Shown in pieces: positions 26,561 to 35,287 of a stretch of DNA of 64,000 bases; position 1 is the first letter of the stretch, and every line of letters starts with the position of its first letter. A program made the position numbers and the translations under genes. The notes under the pieces were generated by a model. That model was not told where the DNA came from. It searched no databases and saw nothing but the letters and a program-made list of their open reading frames with translations. The stretch comes from Labilithrix luteola (GTDB taxonomy: Bacteria > Myxococcota_A > Polyangia > Polyangiales > Polyangiaceae): NCBI RefSeq assembly GCF_001263205.1, contig NZ_CP012333.1, forward strand, positions 6,934,501 through 6,998,500. Direction: 5' to 3'.

Positions 26561-27169
26561 ATGACGCACTTCCGCCGCTCTTGCGTGTCCTTCCTCGTCG
26601 TCGTCTCTTGCCTCTTCGCCTCGGCCGCGTGCTCGTCGAGCTCGGACGGCTCTTCGGGTTCCAATGGCTCTTCGGGTTCCAATGGCTCTTCGGGATCTGG
26701 CTCGAAAACCGTCTCGAGCTCCGACTGCGTGAGCCGATGCGCCGCCAAGATCGTCCCGTGCGGCGCCACGCAGGACGGGGCGAAGGCGGATTGCTCCAAT
26801 GTCGTGTGCAACACGAGCGTGACCAGCGATCAGCTCACGTGCTTCGAGAACAAATCGTGTGACGACATCGCGAACGCCAAAGACTTCGCGTCGCTCTGCC
26901 CCGGCAGTGGAGGGGGGAGCCAACCCACGAAGCCCACCGCAGCGACGTGCAACTCGAAGACCTGCGCGGAGGGCCAATACTGCGCGATGGCTTACGATTC
27001 GGCATCCGACAGCTGGAAGGAGGGGAGCTGCCAGACCCTCCCGTCCGACTGCGCGACCGCGTCCGTCCAGGATCTCTGCCCGTGCATGAAAGAGCACCAC
27101 TGCCCCAGCGGGAGCTATTCGCTCAAGTGCAGTCAGGCGGACAGCGCGCTGTATTTCGGCTGCGAATAG
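26561..27169 (+). CDS. Cysteine-containing lipoprotein with Ser/Gly repeat linker
   Basis: The 202-residue protein has a signal ending in the lipobox ASAC, then a linker made of an exact repeat (GSSGSN, encoded by an 18-base unit at 26648-26695). The rest has about 14 cysteines, including CVSRCAAKIVPC, CSNVVC, CFENKSC, CNSKTCAEGQYC and a C-terminal CPCMKEHHC, typical of extracellular disulphide-rich modules. It is the first of two consecutive lipoprotein genes after the sigma cassette. Function unknown. Confidence 0.78.
   Translation: MTHFRRSCVSFLVVVSCLFASAACSSSSDGSSGSNGSSGSNGSSGSGSKTVSSSDCVSRCAAKIVPCGATQDGAKADCSNVVCNTSVTSDQLTCFENKSCDDIANAKDFASLCPGSGGGSQPTKPTAATCNSKTCAEGQYCAMAYDSASDSWKEGSCQTLPSDCATASVQDLCPCMKEHHCPSGSYSLKCSQADSALYFGCE
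26648..26695. repeat. 18-base in-frame tandem repeat
   Basis: GGCTCTTCGGGTTCCAAT occurs at 26648-26665 and 26666-26683 exactly, with a third partial copy from 26684. Being a multiple of three, copy number can change without breaking the frame. Confidence 0.85.
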
Positions 27170-27282
27170 CGGCGCGGACGAGAAAATCACGACGGCGGTC
27201 GATTTCGTGCGACCGACCGTAGGTGGTCCTGTCGTAGCGGCGCACACGACGGAGCCTCGCTCTCGTCCGTATCGGAGCCGCC

Positions 27283-28452
27283 ATGAAAAAGACCCATCTG
27301 CTCGTTCTCGCCACGATGACGTCCTTGCTCGGAGCGCTCGCTCAAGGGTGCGCCGCCCCCGATGAGGGGGATGGAGCCGACGCCTTCAGCTCCGATTCGG
27401 ATCTCACGAAGCGCACGAAGCCGAAGGCGGGCATGGGCGCCGTCTACCTCGAACAGCCGGCGTGGCTCGACGACGGCTTCAAGGGCCAGGTGGTGGTTCG
27501 TTCCGGCACCACGACCGCGGCGACCCTCACGCCGGGCGCTCGCGCCGACCTGGTCCCCGGCAACTATGCCGTGGACTTCAGGCCGCTCGGCCTCTCCGGG
27601 GCGTTCCAAGCAGGGCTCCAGAGCTACGGTGTCTACGGTCACCTCTGGAGACAGAGCGGAATTCTCGAGGCTGGAAAGGTCTGGACGGTGAAGCCGGCAG
27701 GGCTCCGCATCGAGCTCGATCGGCCTCTCGTCTGGTCGAAGAACGTCACGCTCGCGACGGTCTCGGTACCCGCGCCCGCCGTGGTGACGCTCGGGACCAG
27801 CTCCGGGCTCACGACGCAGACGCCCAGCCTCTCGTCGTTCGACTTCGATCAGTTCGCGTTGAGCGCGAGTGAGATCGCCGCCGGAGCGACGCACCTCGAC
27901 CGCATCCTGCCTGCCGAGACGTATTCGATTTCGCTCGGGGACGGAAAGAAGCCCGTCACGCTGTCCGAAGGAAATCTGACGAAGCTCACGCAGAAGACCG
28001 TCACCTTCGCCGTCGATCTCGACCCGATCGATCCGGCGTTCCCGAACACGACGCCCGAGTGCGTGACCATGGAAGCCGACTCCGTGAAGGAGCCTGTTCG
28101 CACGCTCGATCGTTTCAACACCGCGGTTCTCCCCGAAACGTATCCGGTCGTCGTGAAGGCCTACGGGTTGAACGTTCAAAGCAAGGTCGCCGGCGGTGTG
28201 AAGCACTTCCCACTCAATCGCCTCGAGCTCGACGACGTCGAGGTCTCCGGGACGGGAGGCACGACCACGAAGGTGAGGGGCACCGCCCTGGTGCAGGTGA
28301 AGACGAACACCAGCTGGACGTCGCTGGGCTGCACGAGCAGTTTCAAGACGGGGACCGGCATCGACCTGCCCGACGGCACGTACCGCATCATCTCGACCGC
28401 GACGGGACCGTCCGGGCAAGTCTCGAACACGGAAGAAGTCACGTTCCCCTAA
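27283..28452 (+). CDS. Hypothetical lipoprotein
   Basis: The 389-residue protein has a signal (residues 1-22) with a lipobox-like AQGC and an acidic linker. The mature part shows repeated beta-rich stretches, including GAVYLEQPAWLDDG, VPGNYAVDFRPLGLSG and VSIS-like strands, and two C-terminal Ig/fibronectin-like segments (LDDVEVSGTG, GTYRIISTATG). I recognise no named family. It lies alone between a lipoprotein gene and the TPR gene. The start ATG follows CGGAGCC. It may be a surface carbohydrate-binding or adhesive protein, but this is conjecture. Confidence 0.72.
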   Translation: MKKTHLLVLATMTSLLGALAQGCAAPDEGDGADAFSSDSDLTKRTKPKAGMGAVYLEQPAWLDDGFKGQVVVRSGTTTAATLTPGARADLVPGNYAVDFRPLGLSGAFQAGLQSYGVYGHLWRQSGILEAGKVWTVKPAGLRIELDRPLVWSKNVTLATVSVPAPAVVTLGTSSGLTTQTPSLSSFDFDQFALSASEIAAGATHLDRILPAETYSISLGDGKKPVTLSEGNLTKLTQKTVTFAVDLDPIDPAFPNTTPECVTMEADSVKEPVRTLDRFNTAVLPETYPVVVKAYGLNVQSKVAGGVKHFPLNRLELDDVEVSGTGGTTTKVRGTALVQVKTNTSWTSLGCTSSFKTGTGIDLPDGTYRIISTATGPSGQVSNTEEVTFP

Positions 28453-28667
28453 GCGCTACGCGGAGCGCGGTCGCGCGCCGATCCGGTACGTAACGCCCGA
28501 CCGTCGCCCCTCCGACTCGAGCGCGAGCTCGGCCTCGTGCTCGCGACGTCGCCCGATGCTTGCCGCGAGGGCGTTCGTAGGATCGGAGAGCACATTGTCG
28601 GTGGCGTGCGCCGGTGAGCTCGATGACCGACGAACGCCAAGTCCGCGAAGTGCGGTAAACTCCGGCC

Positions 28668-29591
28668 ATGGCCGATGCGAAGCAGTCGACGGCGTCCGTT
28701 GCGCTGTCTGCCGAGAAAGCGCGCGACCACCGACGTGAGCGGCTGCGAATGTCGCTCGAGGTGAGGCTCGACAATCCGCTCATGGTGCTCGACTGGCTTC
28801 TCGCGGAGCTCTCGGCCGGGGACTCCCTCGCAGAGCTCTGGGAGAAGTTCCACGTCAACGCGGTGCGTGACGGTCGGGAGAAGGAGGTCGCGGACGGCTA
28901 TCGCCACACGGTGGCCGGACCTCGGATGCGCAGGCTGCCGCCGAGGCAGCAGGCCGAGGTGCTCATGCATGCGGTGGACTTCACGTCGGGAGTCCTCGGC
29001 GACGCCGAAGGGGCAACCGCGCTCCTCGAGCGCGTGATCGAGCTCGTGCCCGACCACGAAGACGCATTCGGTCGCCTCGAGCGGCGCCTCGAGAAGTCGA
29101 TGGCCTCGCGACGGCTCGTCGAGCTCTACGCGCGCGTGGCGGCGACGCCCCCGAAGCCGCCTCAGGTCTTGGCCACGCAGGCTCTGCATCGCCTCGTGAC
29201 GATCGTACCTAGCGACATGGTCTCGGACGACGGTTGCCGAAAGCTCGTCACGCTCGTTCCGGTCAACGCGAAGCTCCTCGACGCGATCGAAGCTCATTGT
29301 CGAGCGACGAAACGCGCTGCGCTTGCCGCCGAAGTGCTCGAGGCTGCACTCGGCATCGATGTCGCCTCGGACGAAGCCGTGAAGAAGTCGCGCCGGCGTC
29401 GTCTCATCGAGCTCTACACGGGCGAGCTCGCCAAGCCGTCGCCTGCCATCGATCACGTGGAGCGGGTGCTCGAGCGCGATCCTCACGATTCGGTCGCCCT
29501 CAAGGCCGCCGATCGTCTGATGTCCCAACGCGAGGTCGGTTCTCGCGCTGCCGCTGCGCTGCAGGCTGCCCGCCGCGCACGCGCGTCCTGA
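28668..29591 (+). CDS. TPR-like helical repeat protein
   Basis: This 307-residue protein is almost all helical. It has degenerate tetratricopeptide-like hairpins, e.g. ATALLERVIELVPDHEDAFGRLERRL (about 112-137 in shortened form) and the C-terminal SPAIDHVERVLERDPHDSVALKAADRL unit. No signal peptide or membrane segment is seen, so it is probably cytosolic and may be a scaffold. An N-terminal Lys/Arg-rich helix precedes the repeats. The gene is monocistronic-looking; the 215-base gap upstream of it (28453-28667) shows no coding signal. Confidence 0.7.
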   Translation: MADAKQSTASVALSAEKARDHRRERLRMSLEVRLDNPLMVLDWLLAELSAGDSLAELWEKFHVNAVRDGREKEVADGYRHTVAGPRMRRLPPRQQAEVLMHAVDFTSGVLGDAEGATALLERVIELVPDHEDAFGRLERRLEKSMASRRLVELYARVAATPPKPPQVLATQALHRLVTIVPSDMVSDDGCRKLVTLVPVNAKLLDAIEAHCRATKRAALAAEVLEAALGIDVASDEAVKKSRRRRLIELYTGELAKPSPAIDHVERVLERDPHDSVALKAADRLMSQREVGSRAAAALQAARRARAS

Positions 29592-29598
29592 ACGGACG

Positions 29599-29925
29599 CT
29601 GCGCATTCGCGGTCACGCGGGCGAGCAGGTCGTTCTGCCCGAATGGTGTTGGAGCATTGATGGCGACGAGCCTGCGAATTCGGTTGGGGTGACGCGCAGC
29701 GAGTCCCATCCCGACGGGCCCGCCAAAGTCATGCATGACCAGCGTGATGTCGTTCAGATCGAGCGATAGGACGAAGCGCTCGAGATTGTCGATGTGGTCC
29801 TGCAACCAATAGCTGCGGTCTTGCGGCGTCGCGCTCTTGCCGAAGCCCATATGGTCGGGGACGACGTCGACGTAGTGCATACGGAAGCCCGGCGCCTCGG
29901 TGAAGTGTCGCTTCGGAAGGACCTG
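29599..29925 (-). pseudogene. Remnant of an alpha/beta hydrolase (haloalkane-dehalogenase-like)
   Basis: Reading the minus strand from about 29925 gives about 109 residues of clear hydrolase sequence: HFTEAPGFRMHYVD at the start, then PDHMGFGKS, RSYWLQDHIDNLE, the nucleophile elbow TLVMHDFGGPVGMGLA and RRLVAINAPTP. Two parts are missing. The segment with the oxyanion HGNPTW-like motif, expected between MHYVD and VPDHMG, is absent, so the strand and elbow are joined directly. The C-terminal half (cap and catalytic His) is also missing. It has no start codon, and lies between two intact plus-strand genes. A small internal deletion and 3' truncation are the likely history. Confidence 0.78.
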
Positions 29926-29985
29926 CCCGCCACTCGACGAGTGATCGAAACCGATTCCGTCGTCGTGCGTACTCCCGACACCGAC

Positions 29986-30810
29986 ATGAAGAAAACCTCG
30001 TACCTTTTCGCGGGCGCGGCAGGGCTGGGAGTTGCCGCCATTTTCTTCGTCACCGGTTCGTTCGCGTCCGAGCGGGCAATTCATGGAGGTTCGGGAGTCC
30101 AACCAGTCGCTGCCGATGTCCCCGTTCTGGTCGAGCTCTTCACGTCGGAGGGCTGCTCGAGCTGTCCGCCCGCCGACGACGTCGTCGCGAAACTCGCGCG
30201 AGAGCAACCCGTCCGCGGCGCGCGCATCGTCACGCTCGCGCATCACGTCGATTACTGGGACGAGCTCGGTTGGCCCGATCCGTTCGCCAGTGCGCGAGGC
30301 ACTTCTCGCCAGCAGACTTATTCCGTTTTGCGCGAAGGCGCATATACGCCGCAGGCCGTCGTCGACGGACGTACCGAGACGACCGGCAGCCGACGTTCGG
30401 CCATCGAAAGCGCAGTCGAGGCCTCCGCGAAGCAACCTCACGCGACGATTGCGCTCGACGCGGCGTCTTCAGCGAATGGTGCGTTCGACGTCACGGCAAC
30501 GGTGAGTCCGCTTCCTCGGGGTGCGGATGCGGATGCGGAACTGCTGGTCGCCGTCGTTCAGGATCGAGGGCGGGTCGCGGTTCCGCGCGGCGAAAATGGC
30601 GGCCGAACGCTCGACCACACCAGCATCGTGCGCAGTCTCGCGACCGTCACGACCGTCGCCGCGAAGGGCGGGACGATCCGCACGACCATCGTTCCTCCGT
30701 CCCCCGTCGCGGCTCCCGACGGCTCCACGTTCTCGGTCGTCGCGTTCGTGCAGGAGCGGGCGAGTCGACGCGTCCTCGCTGCTGCGACCGCACCCCTCGC
30801 GCGCCGATGA
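29986..30810 (+). CDS. DUF1223 (thioredoxin-fold) secreted protein
   Basis: The 274-residue protein begins with a signal-like membrane segment (about 5-25). The DUF1223 core begins with VLVELFTSEGCSSCPPAD (the CxxC at CSSC), followed by HVDYWDELGWPDPFAS and RQQTYS. The family has a thioredoxin-like fold, is exported and of unknown function. The C-terminal 140 residues form a further beta-rich domain. ATG 29986 is the first start giving the signal peptide; the upstream open frame overlaps the hydrolase remnant on the other strand. It converges on the glycosyltransferase-like gene. Confidence 0.88.
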   Translation: MKKTSYLFAGAAGLGVAAIFFVTGSFASERAIHGGSGVQPVAADVPVLVELFTSEGCSSCPPADDVVAKLAREQPVRGARIVTLAHHVDYWDELGWPDPFASARGTSRQQTYSVLREGAYTPQAVVDGRTETTGSRRSAIESAVEASAKQPHATIALDAASSANGAFDVTATVSPLPRGADADAELLVAVVQDRGRVAVPRGENGGRTLDHTSIVRSLATVTTVAAKGGTIRTTIVPPSPVAAPDGSTFSVVAFVQERASRRVLAAATAPLARR

Positions 30811-30836
30811 TGGGTAGAGGAGGCGTTACGCCATCC

Positions 30837-32852
30837 TCAGGGACTCTCGATCCATACGTGGAAGTCTCGGAACGCCGCGCCGACGGCATGAAGCTCGACG
30901 CGCTCGTTCTCGACGAGGTCCACGACGGCCGTCGCCGAGCGCCATGCGCCACTACGCGGTTCGCCGAGCACGAGCTCCGTGTCACTCGCACGGGTGTGGA
31001 CGCGGATTCGCTTCGCCTCGTCGTCCGTGCGCACGACCAGCTTGGCGCGGCCACCGGGGGGAACGTGCCTCACGACGAACGATTCCGCGGCGCCCTCGGG
31101 AATGATGCGCCCGCCGTCGAACTTCCGGGCGCCGTGGTCGTCGAGAACGTCCATCGCCGTCCAGCCACCTCGAGGGGCAGGGGAGACGTAGGCGTGCTCC
31201 GCTTCGCTCAAGACATCCGCGACGTCGATCTCGTCGACGACGTTCGGTGCTTGCGCATGGGGCGTTTCGAGCGGGCTCCAGTCGGCGCGGTAGATCGCTT
31301 TGACGGGGCCACCGCAGATGACGTTGTTCGCGATCGTCACACGATCGATCTCGGTGCCAAAGCGTGCCGTGATGGCCTGGAACCAGTTCGGATAGAGCGC
31401 GAGGTGAGTTGGCCGCTCGCGTGGATCGAGGCGCTCGATGAGCTCGACGGTCGCCGCTTCCCCGAAGACAGCGGCGCGCGCGAAGGGCATGTGCTGGTAG
31501 CCGCCGAGGCCGAGTGCATCGATGGCGGTGCGGCCCGAGACGAAGGGGATGGCGCCCGCATCTCCGAGCAGGACGCGTGCGGAATCGGGTGTGAGTTTGG
31601 CGAGGCGCTCACCCGTCTCGACCTGCTGATCGCGCACGTTGGCGACGGCGTTTCGGTAGTACCGCAGCTGCGCGGGGAAGCGCGTGGAGCCAAGGCCCAA
31701 CGTTGCCATCAAGGCGACCGCGGCGAATGCTCGGCCGCGTCGAGCACGGGCGATCGTCGCTATCCCGATGGTGGTCGCGACGAGAACCATCACCAGCGCC
31801 GGCACGTAGTAGCGGAAGTTGTGGAACGGGGAATTGCCGTTCCAAGAGACGAGGAGCGACCACGCGACGGCGCCGAGCAAGCAGGCGACCGTCACGTGAC
31901 GCTTGCTTCGTGAGGCGAGTCCGACGAGCGCGAGTCCGGGAACGAGGAGCGAACCCGCGCGGACGCTTGCCAGCTCGGAGCGCACACCTTTGACGAAGAA
32001 CGTGACGAGGTTCTCGACGAACGCTCGCGCACGGTCGTCCTCGGAGAGGTACGGATTCGACGAAAGAAGCTTCAACTGCGCACCGGCCGACTGCGTCTCC
32101 CCCGTCGCCAGGCGGTTTGCGCCAAGCACGAACGCCGTCGCGAGCGCTCCGGGGATGGCAACGCGAAGCACGGCCGCGATCCCCGAACGACGGGACACGC
32201 CGCGCGCTGCGATCACCGCGAGCAGCGCCACCAGGACCCCCGACTCAGGACGCAGCAGACACAGGATCGCGCCCCAGAGTCCGAGGCGCAGCTGGGCACG
32301 CTCGCGCGTCATGCCTCCCCGCGCCTGATGCGGAGCACGCGTTCGGTCGAGGGCCACCAGTGCGCCGGAGAGGGCACCGGCGAAGGGGGCCGCTTCCATC
32401 CCGCTGAAGAAGGACCAGTCGACGAGACCCACCGAGAACGGAACGAGCGCGGCGCCCCATGCGAGCCAGGGAGGGCAGGGACGCACGAGCGACTGCACCG
32501 ATCGCACGAGCAGTGCGAGAGAGGCCACGGCGAGAATCGCCGCCCAGAGGCCCAGCAGGGGCCCACGGAAACCGATGAGGTAGCCCAGCGCCAGCAGGAC
32601 CGCATACAGCGGCGATGTCTCCCCTGAGGAGTAGCCCTGACCGGGGATCCACTCGAAGGGATGACCTTGGGCGAGCGACCGCGCGAAGTCGAAGTGGATG
32701 TAGACGTCGTCGAGCGGTGCCGGAAAGAAGCCGTGTGCGGCCGGGAGGCTCGGAAGCCAGAAGAGCGCACCGATCGCGAGCGGAATCAGTGCGGCAAACG
32801 CACCTGATCCGGACCATTGCGCGGTCCTATGGGCGGTCCTTGGCGACGGCAT
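30837..32852 (-). CDS. Polytopic membrane protein, GT39/GT-C glycosyltransferase-like
   Basis: This 671-residue protein has some ten or more hydrophobic segments. Its first periplasmic loop carries PLDDVYIHFDFAR (acidic pair at residues 48-49), followed by GYSSGETSPLYAVLLALGY. That matches the GT-C fold dolichol/undecaprenol-phosphate-mannose-type transferases, where the DD pair contacts the sugar donor. A large soluble C-terminal domain (about 420-671) is periplasmic and probably carries an extra beta-sandwich. Substrate is unknown. Its ATG at 32852 faces the TPR gene start at 32891, so the 38 bases between must hold promoters for both. Confidence 0.8.
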   Translation of the reverse strand: MPSPRTAHRTAQWSGSGAFAALIPLAIGALFWLPSLPAAHGFFPAPLDDVYIHFDFARSLAQGHPFEWIPGQGYSSGETSPLYAVLLALGYLIGFRGPLLGLWAAILAVASLALLVRSVQSLVRPCPPWLAWGAALVPFSVGLVDWSFFSGMEAAPFAGALSGALVALDRTRAPHQARGGMTRERAQLRLGLWGAILCLLRPESGVLVALLAVIAARGVSRRSGIAAVLRVAIPGALATAFVLGANRLATGETQSAGAQLKLLSSNPYLSEDDRARAFVENLVTFFVKGVRSELASVRAGSLLVPGLALVGLASRSKRHVTVACLLGAVAWSLLVSWNGNSPFHNFRYYVPALVMVLVATTIGIATIARARRGRAFAAVALMATLGLGSTRFPAQLRYYRNAVANVRDQQVETGERLAKLTPDSARVLLGDAGAIPFVSGRTAIDALGLGGYQHMPFARAAVFGEAATVELIERLDPRERPTHLALYPNWFQAITARFGTEIDRVTIANNVICGGPVKAIYRADWSPLETPHAQAPNVVDEIDVADVLSEAEHAYVSPAPRGGWTAMDVLDDHGARKFDGGRIIPEGAAESFVVRHVPPGGRAKLVVRTDDEAKRIRVHTRASDTELVLGEPRSGAWRSATAVVDLVENERVELHAVGAAFRDFHVWIESP

Positions 32853-32890
32853 TTGCGCGTTCCCGGCGCGGCATGCTAGCCCGCTTCGGC

Positions 32891-33364
32891 ATGGACCGGG
32901 ACGCTGCTCACTGGGATGCCGTCGAAGAAGCCACCGACCTCCTCCATGAGGAGCGCTACCGGGAGGCGCTCGAGGTCCTGAGGGACATCCTCGCGGCCGA
33001 CGCGCAGAACCCCTACGCGTATTTCTTCCTAGGCCAGGCGTTCTACGAGGTCGGCGAGCTCGAGCCTTCGCGCGACGCGTACCGCGCGTGTTTGCTCATC
33101 GCGCCCAAGCACCTCGGCGCGCGCATCGCGCTCTGCCACGTGCTGCGCAAGCTCGGTGACGTTCGTGGCGCCATCAAAGAAGGCATGCAAGCGCTCGAGC
33201 AAGCCCCGGCCGACGGCGATGCGCTCTATGCCGTTGGCCTTGCGTACGCCGCACGCGGCGACGATCCGGCCGCGCGACGCTATCTCGAGGCGTTCCTCAA
33301 GACGAAGCCCGAGCTCGAGGTGCGCCTCGAAGTGGAGGCGCTCCTCGAGTCGATGAAGCCCTGA
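32891..33364 (+). CDS. TPR-repeat protein
   Basis: The 157-residue cytosolic protein has two or three tetratricopeptide repeats: HEERYREALEVLRDILAADA, PYAYFFLGQAFYEVGELEPS and ALYAVGLAYAARGDDPAA segments. TPR domains mediate protein-protein contacts. The start is uncertain: ATG at 32891 gives a protein that begins MDRDAAHWD; an ATG at 32873 would add six residues. It is divergent from the membrane protein gene and convergent with the lipoprotein gene. Confidence 0.8.
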   Translation: MDRDAAHWDAVEEATDLLHEERYREALEVLRDILAADAQNPYAYFFLGQAFYEVGELEPSRDAYRACLLIAPKHLGARIALCHVLRKLGDVRGAIKEGMQALEQAPADGDALYAVGLAYAARGDDPAARRYLEAFLKTKPELEVRLEVEALLESMKP

Positions 33365-33376
33365 CGGGCTCGGGCG

Positions 33377-33988
33377 TTACTGTCCGCAGTTCTCGAAACG
33401 GAACTGCGTGGTCGTCTTGCACGTACGCTGCAGGCTCGGAGCCGCAGCAGAGTCGCAGGTCACGACGGCCCAAACGCGGCCTGCCGCGACGGTCTGCAGC
33501 GGCTCGGTGAAGCTCGCCGTGCAGTTCTTTTGCGCATACGTCGTCCCGAGGTGCGAGAGCGAGATGTCGATGTTCGAGTTGTCCTGCGCAGGCTTGAAGA
33601 AGCCTTCGACTCGAAACGCTCCGCCCGTGGCACCGGAGAGGCTCGTCGTCGCCTTGACGGTGAAGCCGTCGTTGGTCGGAACGACCGAGCAGGTCACGCT
33701 GACCACGCCCTGCTGATCGGTCGCACCGTCGTCGATCGGGTTCACCTGCTCCGCCGGCGTGGCGGCCGGGTTGCCGAAGCTGCCGATCGTGAGGAACGCC
33801 GGGTTGCTGTCCGGACACTCCGCGGTGGTGAAGTTGCCCTTCGCAACGTCCGCGGAGAGCGTGACGCGCGGTGTGGCCGGCGTGTCGTCCGAGCAGCCCG
33901 GCGCGGCGATGGCGAGAGCGGTCGTGCCCGCGAGCGTGAGAACAGCGAGGACGTGCCGTTCGGAGCGGTTGAAGCGTCGGATGAGCAT
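33377..33988 (-). CDS. Hypothetical lipoprotein
   Basis: This 203-residue protein starts at ATG 33988 after a GGGAG site on the minus strand. The hydrophobic signal ends with the lipobox-like AAPGC near residue 30. The mature protein is a single beta-rich domain with six cysteines (CPDS, VTCSV, KNCTAS, VTCDS, RTCKT, NCGQ), suggesting disulphides. No family recognised. It is downstream of the trans-sulfuration enzyme gene but separated by 82 bases. Confidence 0.75.
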   Translation of the reverse strand: MLIRRFNRSERHVLAVLTLAGTTALAIAAPGCSDDTPATPRVTLSADVAKGNFTTAECPDSNPAFLTIGSFGNPAATPAEQVNPIDDGATDQQGVVSVTCSVVPTNDGFTVKATTSLSGATGGAFRVEGFFKPAQDNSNIDISLSHLGTTYAQKNCTASFTEPLQTVAAGRVWAVVTCDSAAAPSLQRTCKTTTQFRFENCGQ

Positions 33989-34070
33989 CGATGATCTCCC
34001 AGAGAGAAGAAAGCCGGGTTGGGCCGAGGGCCCTCGCCGCGTTCCCGTCATTCTAACATTACTCCTGGGC

Positions 34071-35249
34071 TCACCCGCCAGCGCGCGGATCCCGAGCTGC
34101 CTTGAAGCCGCGCTCGAGGTCGTCTTTCAGATCGTCGAGATCTTCCACACCCACACTCAGGCGGATCAGCCCGTCGCCGATGCCTATGGCCCGCCGCGCT
34201 TCCGCCGGCACGCTGGCGTGGGTCATGATCGCCGGGTGCTCGGCGAGCGATTCGACGCCGCCAAGGCTCTCTGCGCACGCAAAAATGCGGAGGTTCTTGA
34301 GGAAGGCAGTCGCCGCGTCGAGGCCGCCGGCGAGCTCGAAGCTGATCATGCCGCCGAAGCCCTTCATCTGCTTCGCCGCGATTTCGTGGCCCTTGTGGGA
34401 GGCAAGGCCCGGGTAGAAGACCCGCTCGACCTGCGGATGACGTGCGAGATGGTCGGCAAGGACCTGCGCGCTCTTGACGTGCTGCTTCATGCGGACCCCG
34501 AGCGTCTTCAGGCCGCGGAGCACCATGTAGCAATCGAACGGACTCGGGACACCACCAACGGACTTTTGCAGGAAATGGAGCTTCTCCGCGAGTCCCTCAT
34601 CGCTCGTGATGACCGCGCCACCGACCACGTCGGAGTGGCCGTTGAGGTACTTCGTCGTGGAGTGGACGACCATCGACGCGCCGAGGTCGAGCGGTCGCTG
34701 GAGCATCGGCGTGGCGAACGTGTTGTCGACGGCCAGGGGCACGCCGGCCTGCTTGGCGACATCGGCGATCGCGGCGATGTCGAAGATCTTGAGCATCGGG
34801 TTCGAGGGCGTCTCGAGCCAGACGAGGCGCGTGTTCGGGCGAACCGCTTCGCGGACCTTCGCCGGATCGCTCATGTCGAGGAACGTCGCCTCGAGGCCCC
34901 ACTGCTTGAGGACCTTGTCGAAGATGCGGAAGGTGCCGCCGTAGACGTCGTCGCAGACGAGCACGTGGTCGCCCGCCTTGAGCGAAAGCAGAACGGCCGT
35001 GGTGGCCGCGCAGCCGCTGCCGAACGCAACGCCGTGCTTGCCGCCCTCGAGCGCTGCGAGACAACCTTCGAGCGCCGTGCGCGTCGGGTTGCCCGCGCGC
35101 GAATAGTCGTAGCCCTTGTGTGCGCCAGGGCCGTCCTGCACGAACGTGCTCGCGAGTACGATCGGCGTCATGACGGCGCCCGAAACGGGATCGGGTTCCT
35201 GGCCGGCGTGGATGCAGAGCGTGTCGAGGCGAGGCCCTTCGTCGTGCAT
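34071..35249 (-). CDS. PLP-dependent cystathionine gamma-synthase/lyase family enzyme
   Basis: The 392-residue protein is a full-length Cys/Met-metabolism PLP enzyme. Visible family motifs: YSRAGNPTRTALE near 49-61, the PLP-contact Asp175 in AVDNTFATP and the Schiff-base lysine Lys200 in VHSTTKYLNGHSD, and the SVGVED near the end. The family includes cystathionine gamma-synthase, gamma-lyase and beta-lyase as well as O-acetylhomoserine sulfhydrylases; sequence alone does not decide between them. The ATG at 35249 gives the usual length. It is cytosolic. Neighbours give no pathway clue. Confidence 0.92.
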   Translation of the reverse strand: MHDEGPRLDTLCIHAGQEPDPVSGAVMTPIVLASTFVQDGPGAHKGYDYSRAGNPTRTALEGCLAALEGGKHGVAFGSGCAATTAVLLSLKAGDHVLVCDDVYGGTFRIFDKVLKQWGLEATFLDMSDPAKVREAVRPNTRLVWLETPSNPMLKIFDIAAIADVAKQAGVPLAVDNTFATPMLQRPLDLGASMVVHSTTKYLNGHSDVVGGAVITSDEGLAEKLHFLQKSVGGVPSPFDCYMVLRGLKTLGVRMKQHVKSAQVLADHLARHPQVERVFYPGLASHKGHEIAAKQMKGFGGMISFELAGGLDAATAFLKNLRIFACAESLGGVESLAEHPAIMTHASVPAEARRAIGIGDGLIRLSVGVEDLDDLKDDLERGFKAARDPRAGG

Positions 35250-35287
35250 GGGCCCTTCCCTAGCACGCGGTCCAGGGAAAAAGGCCC

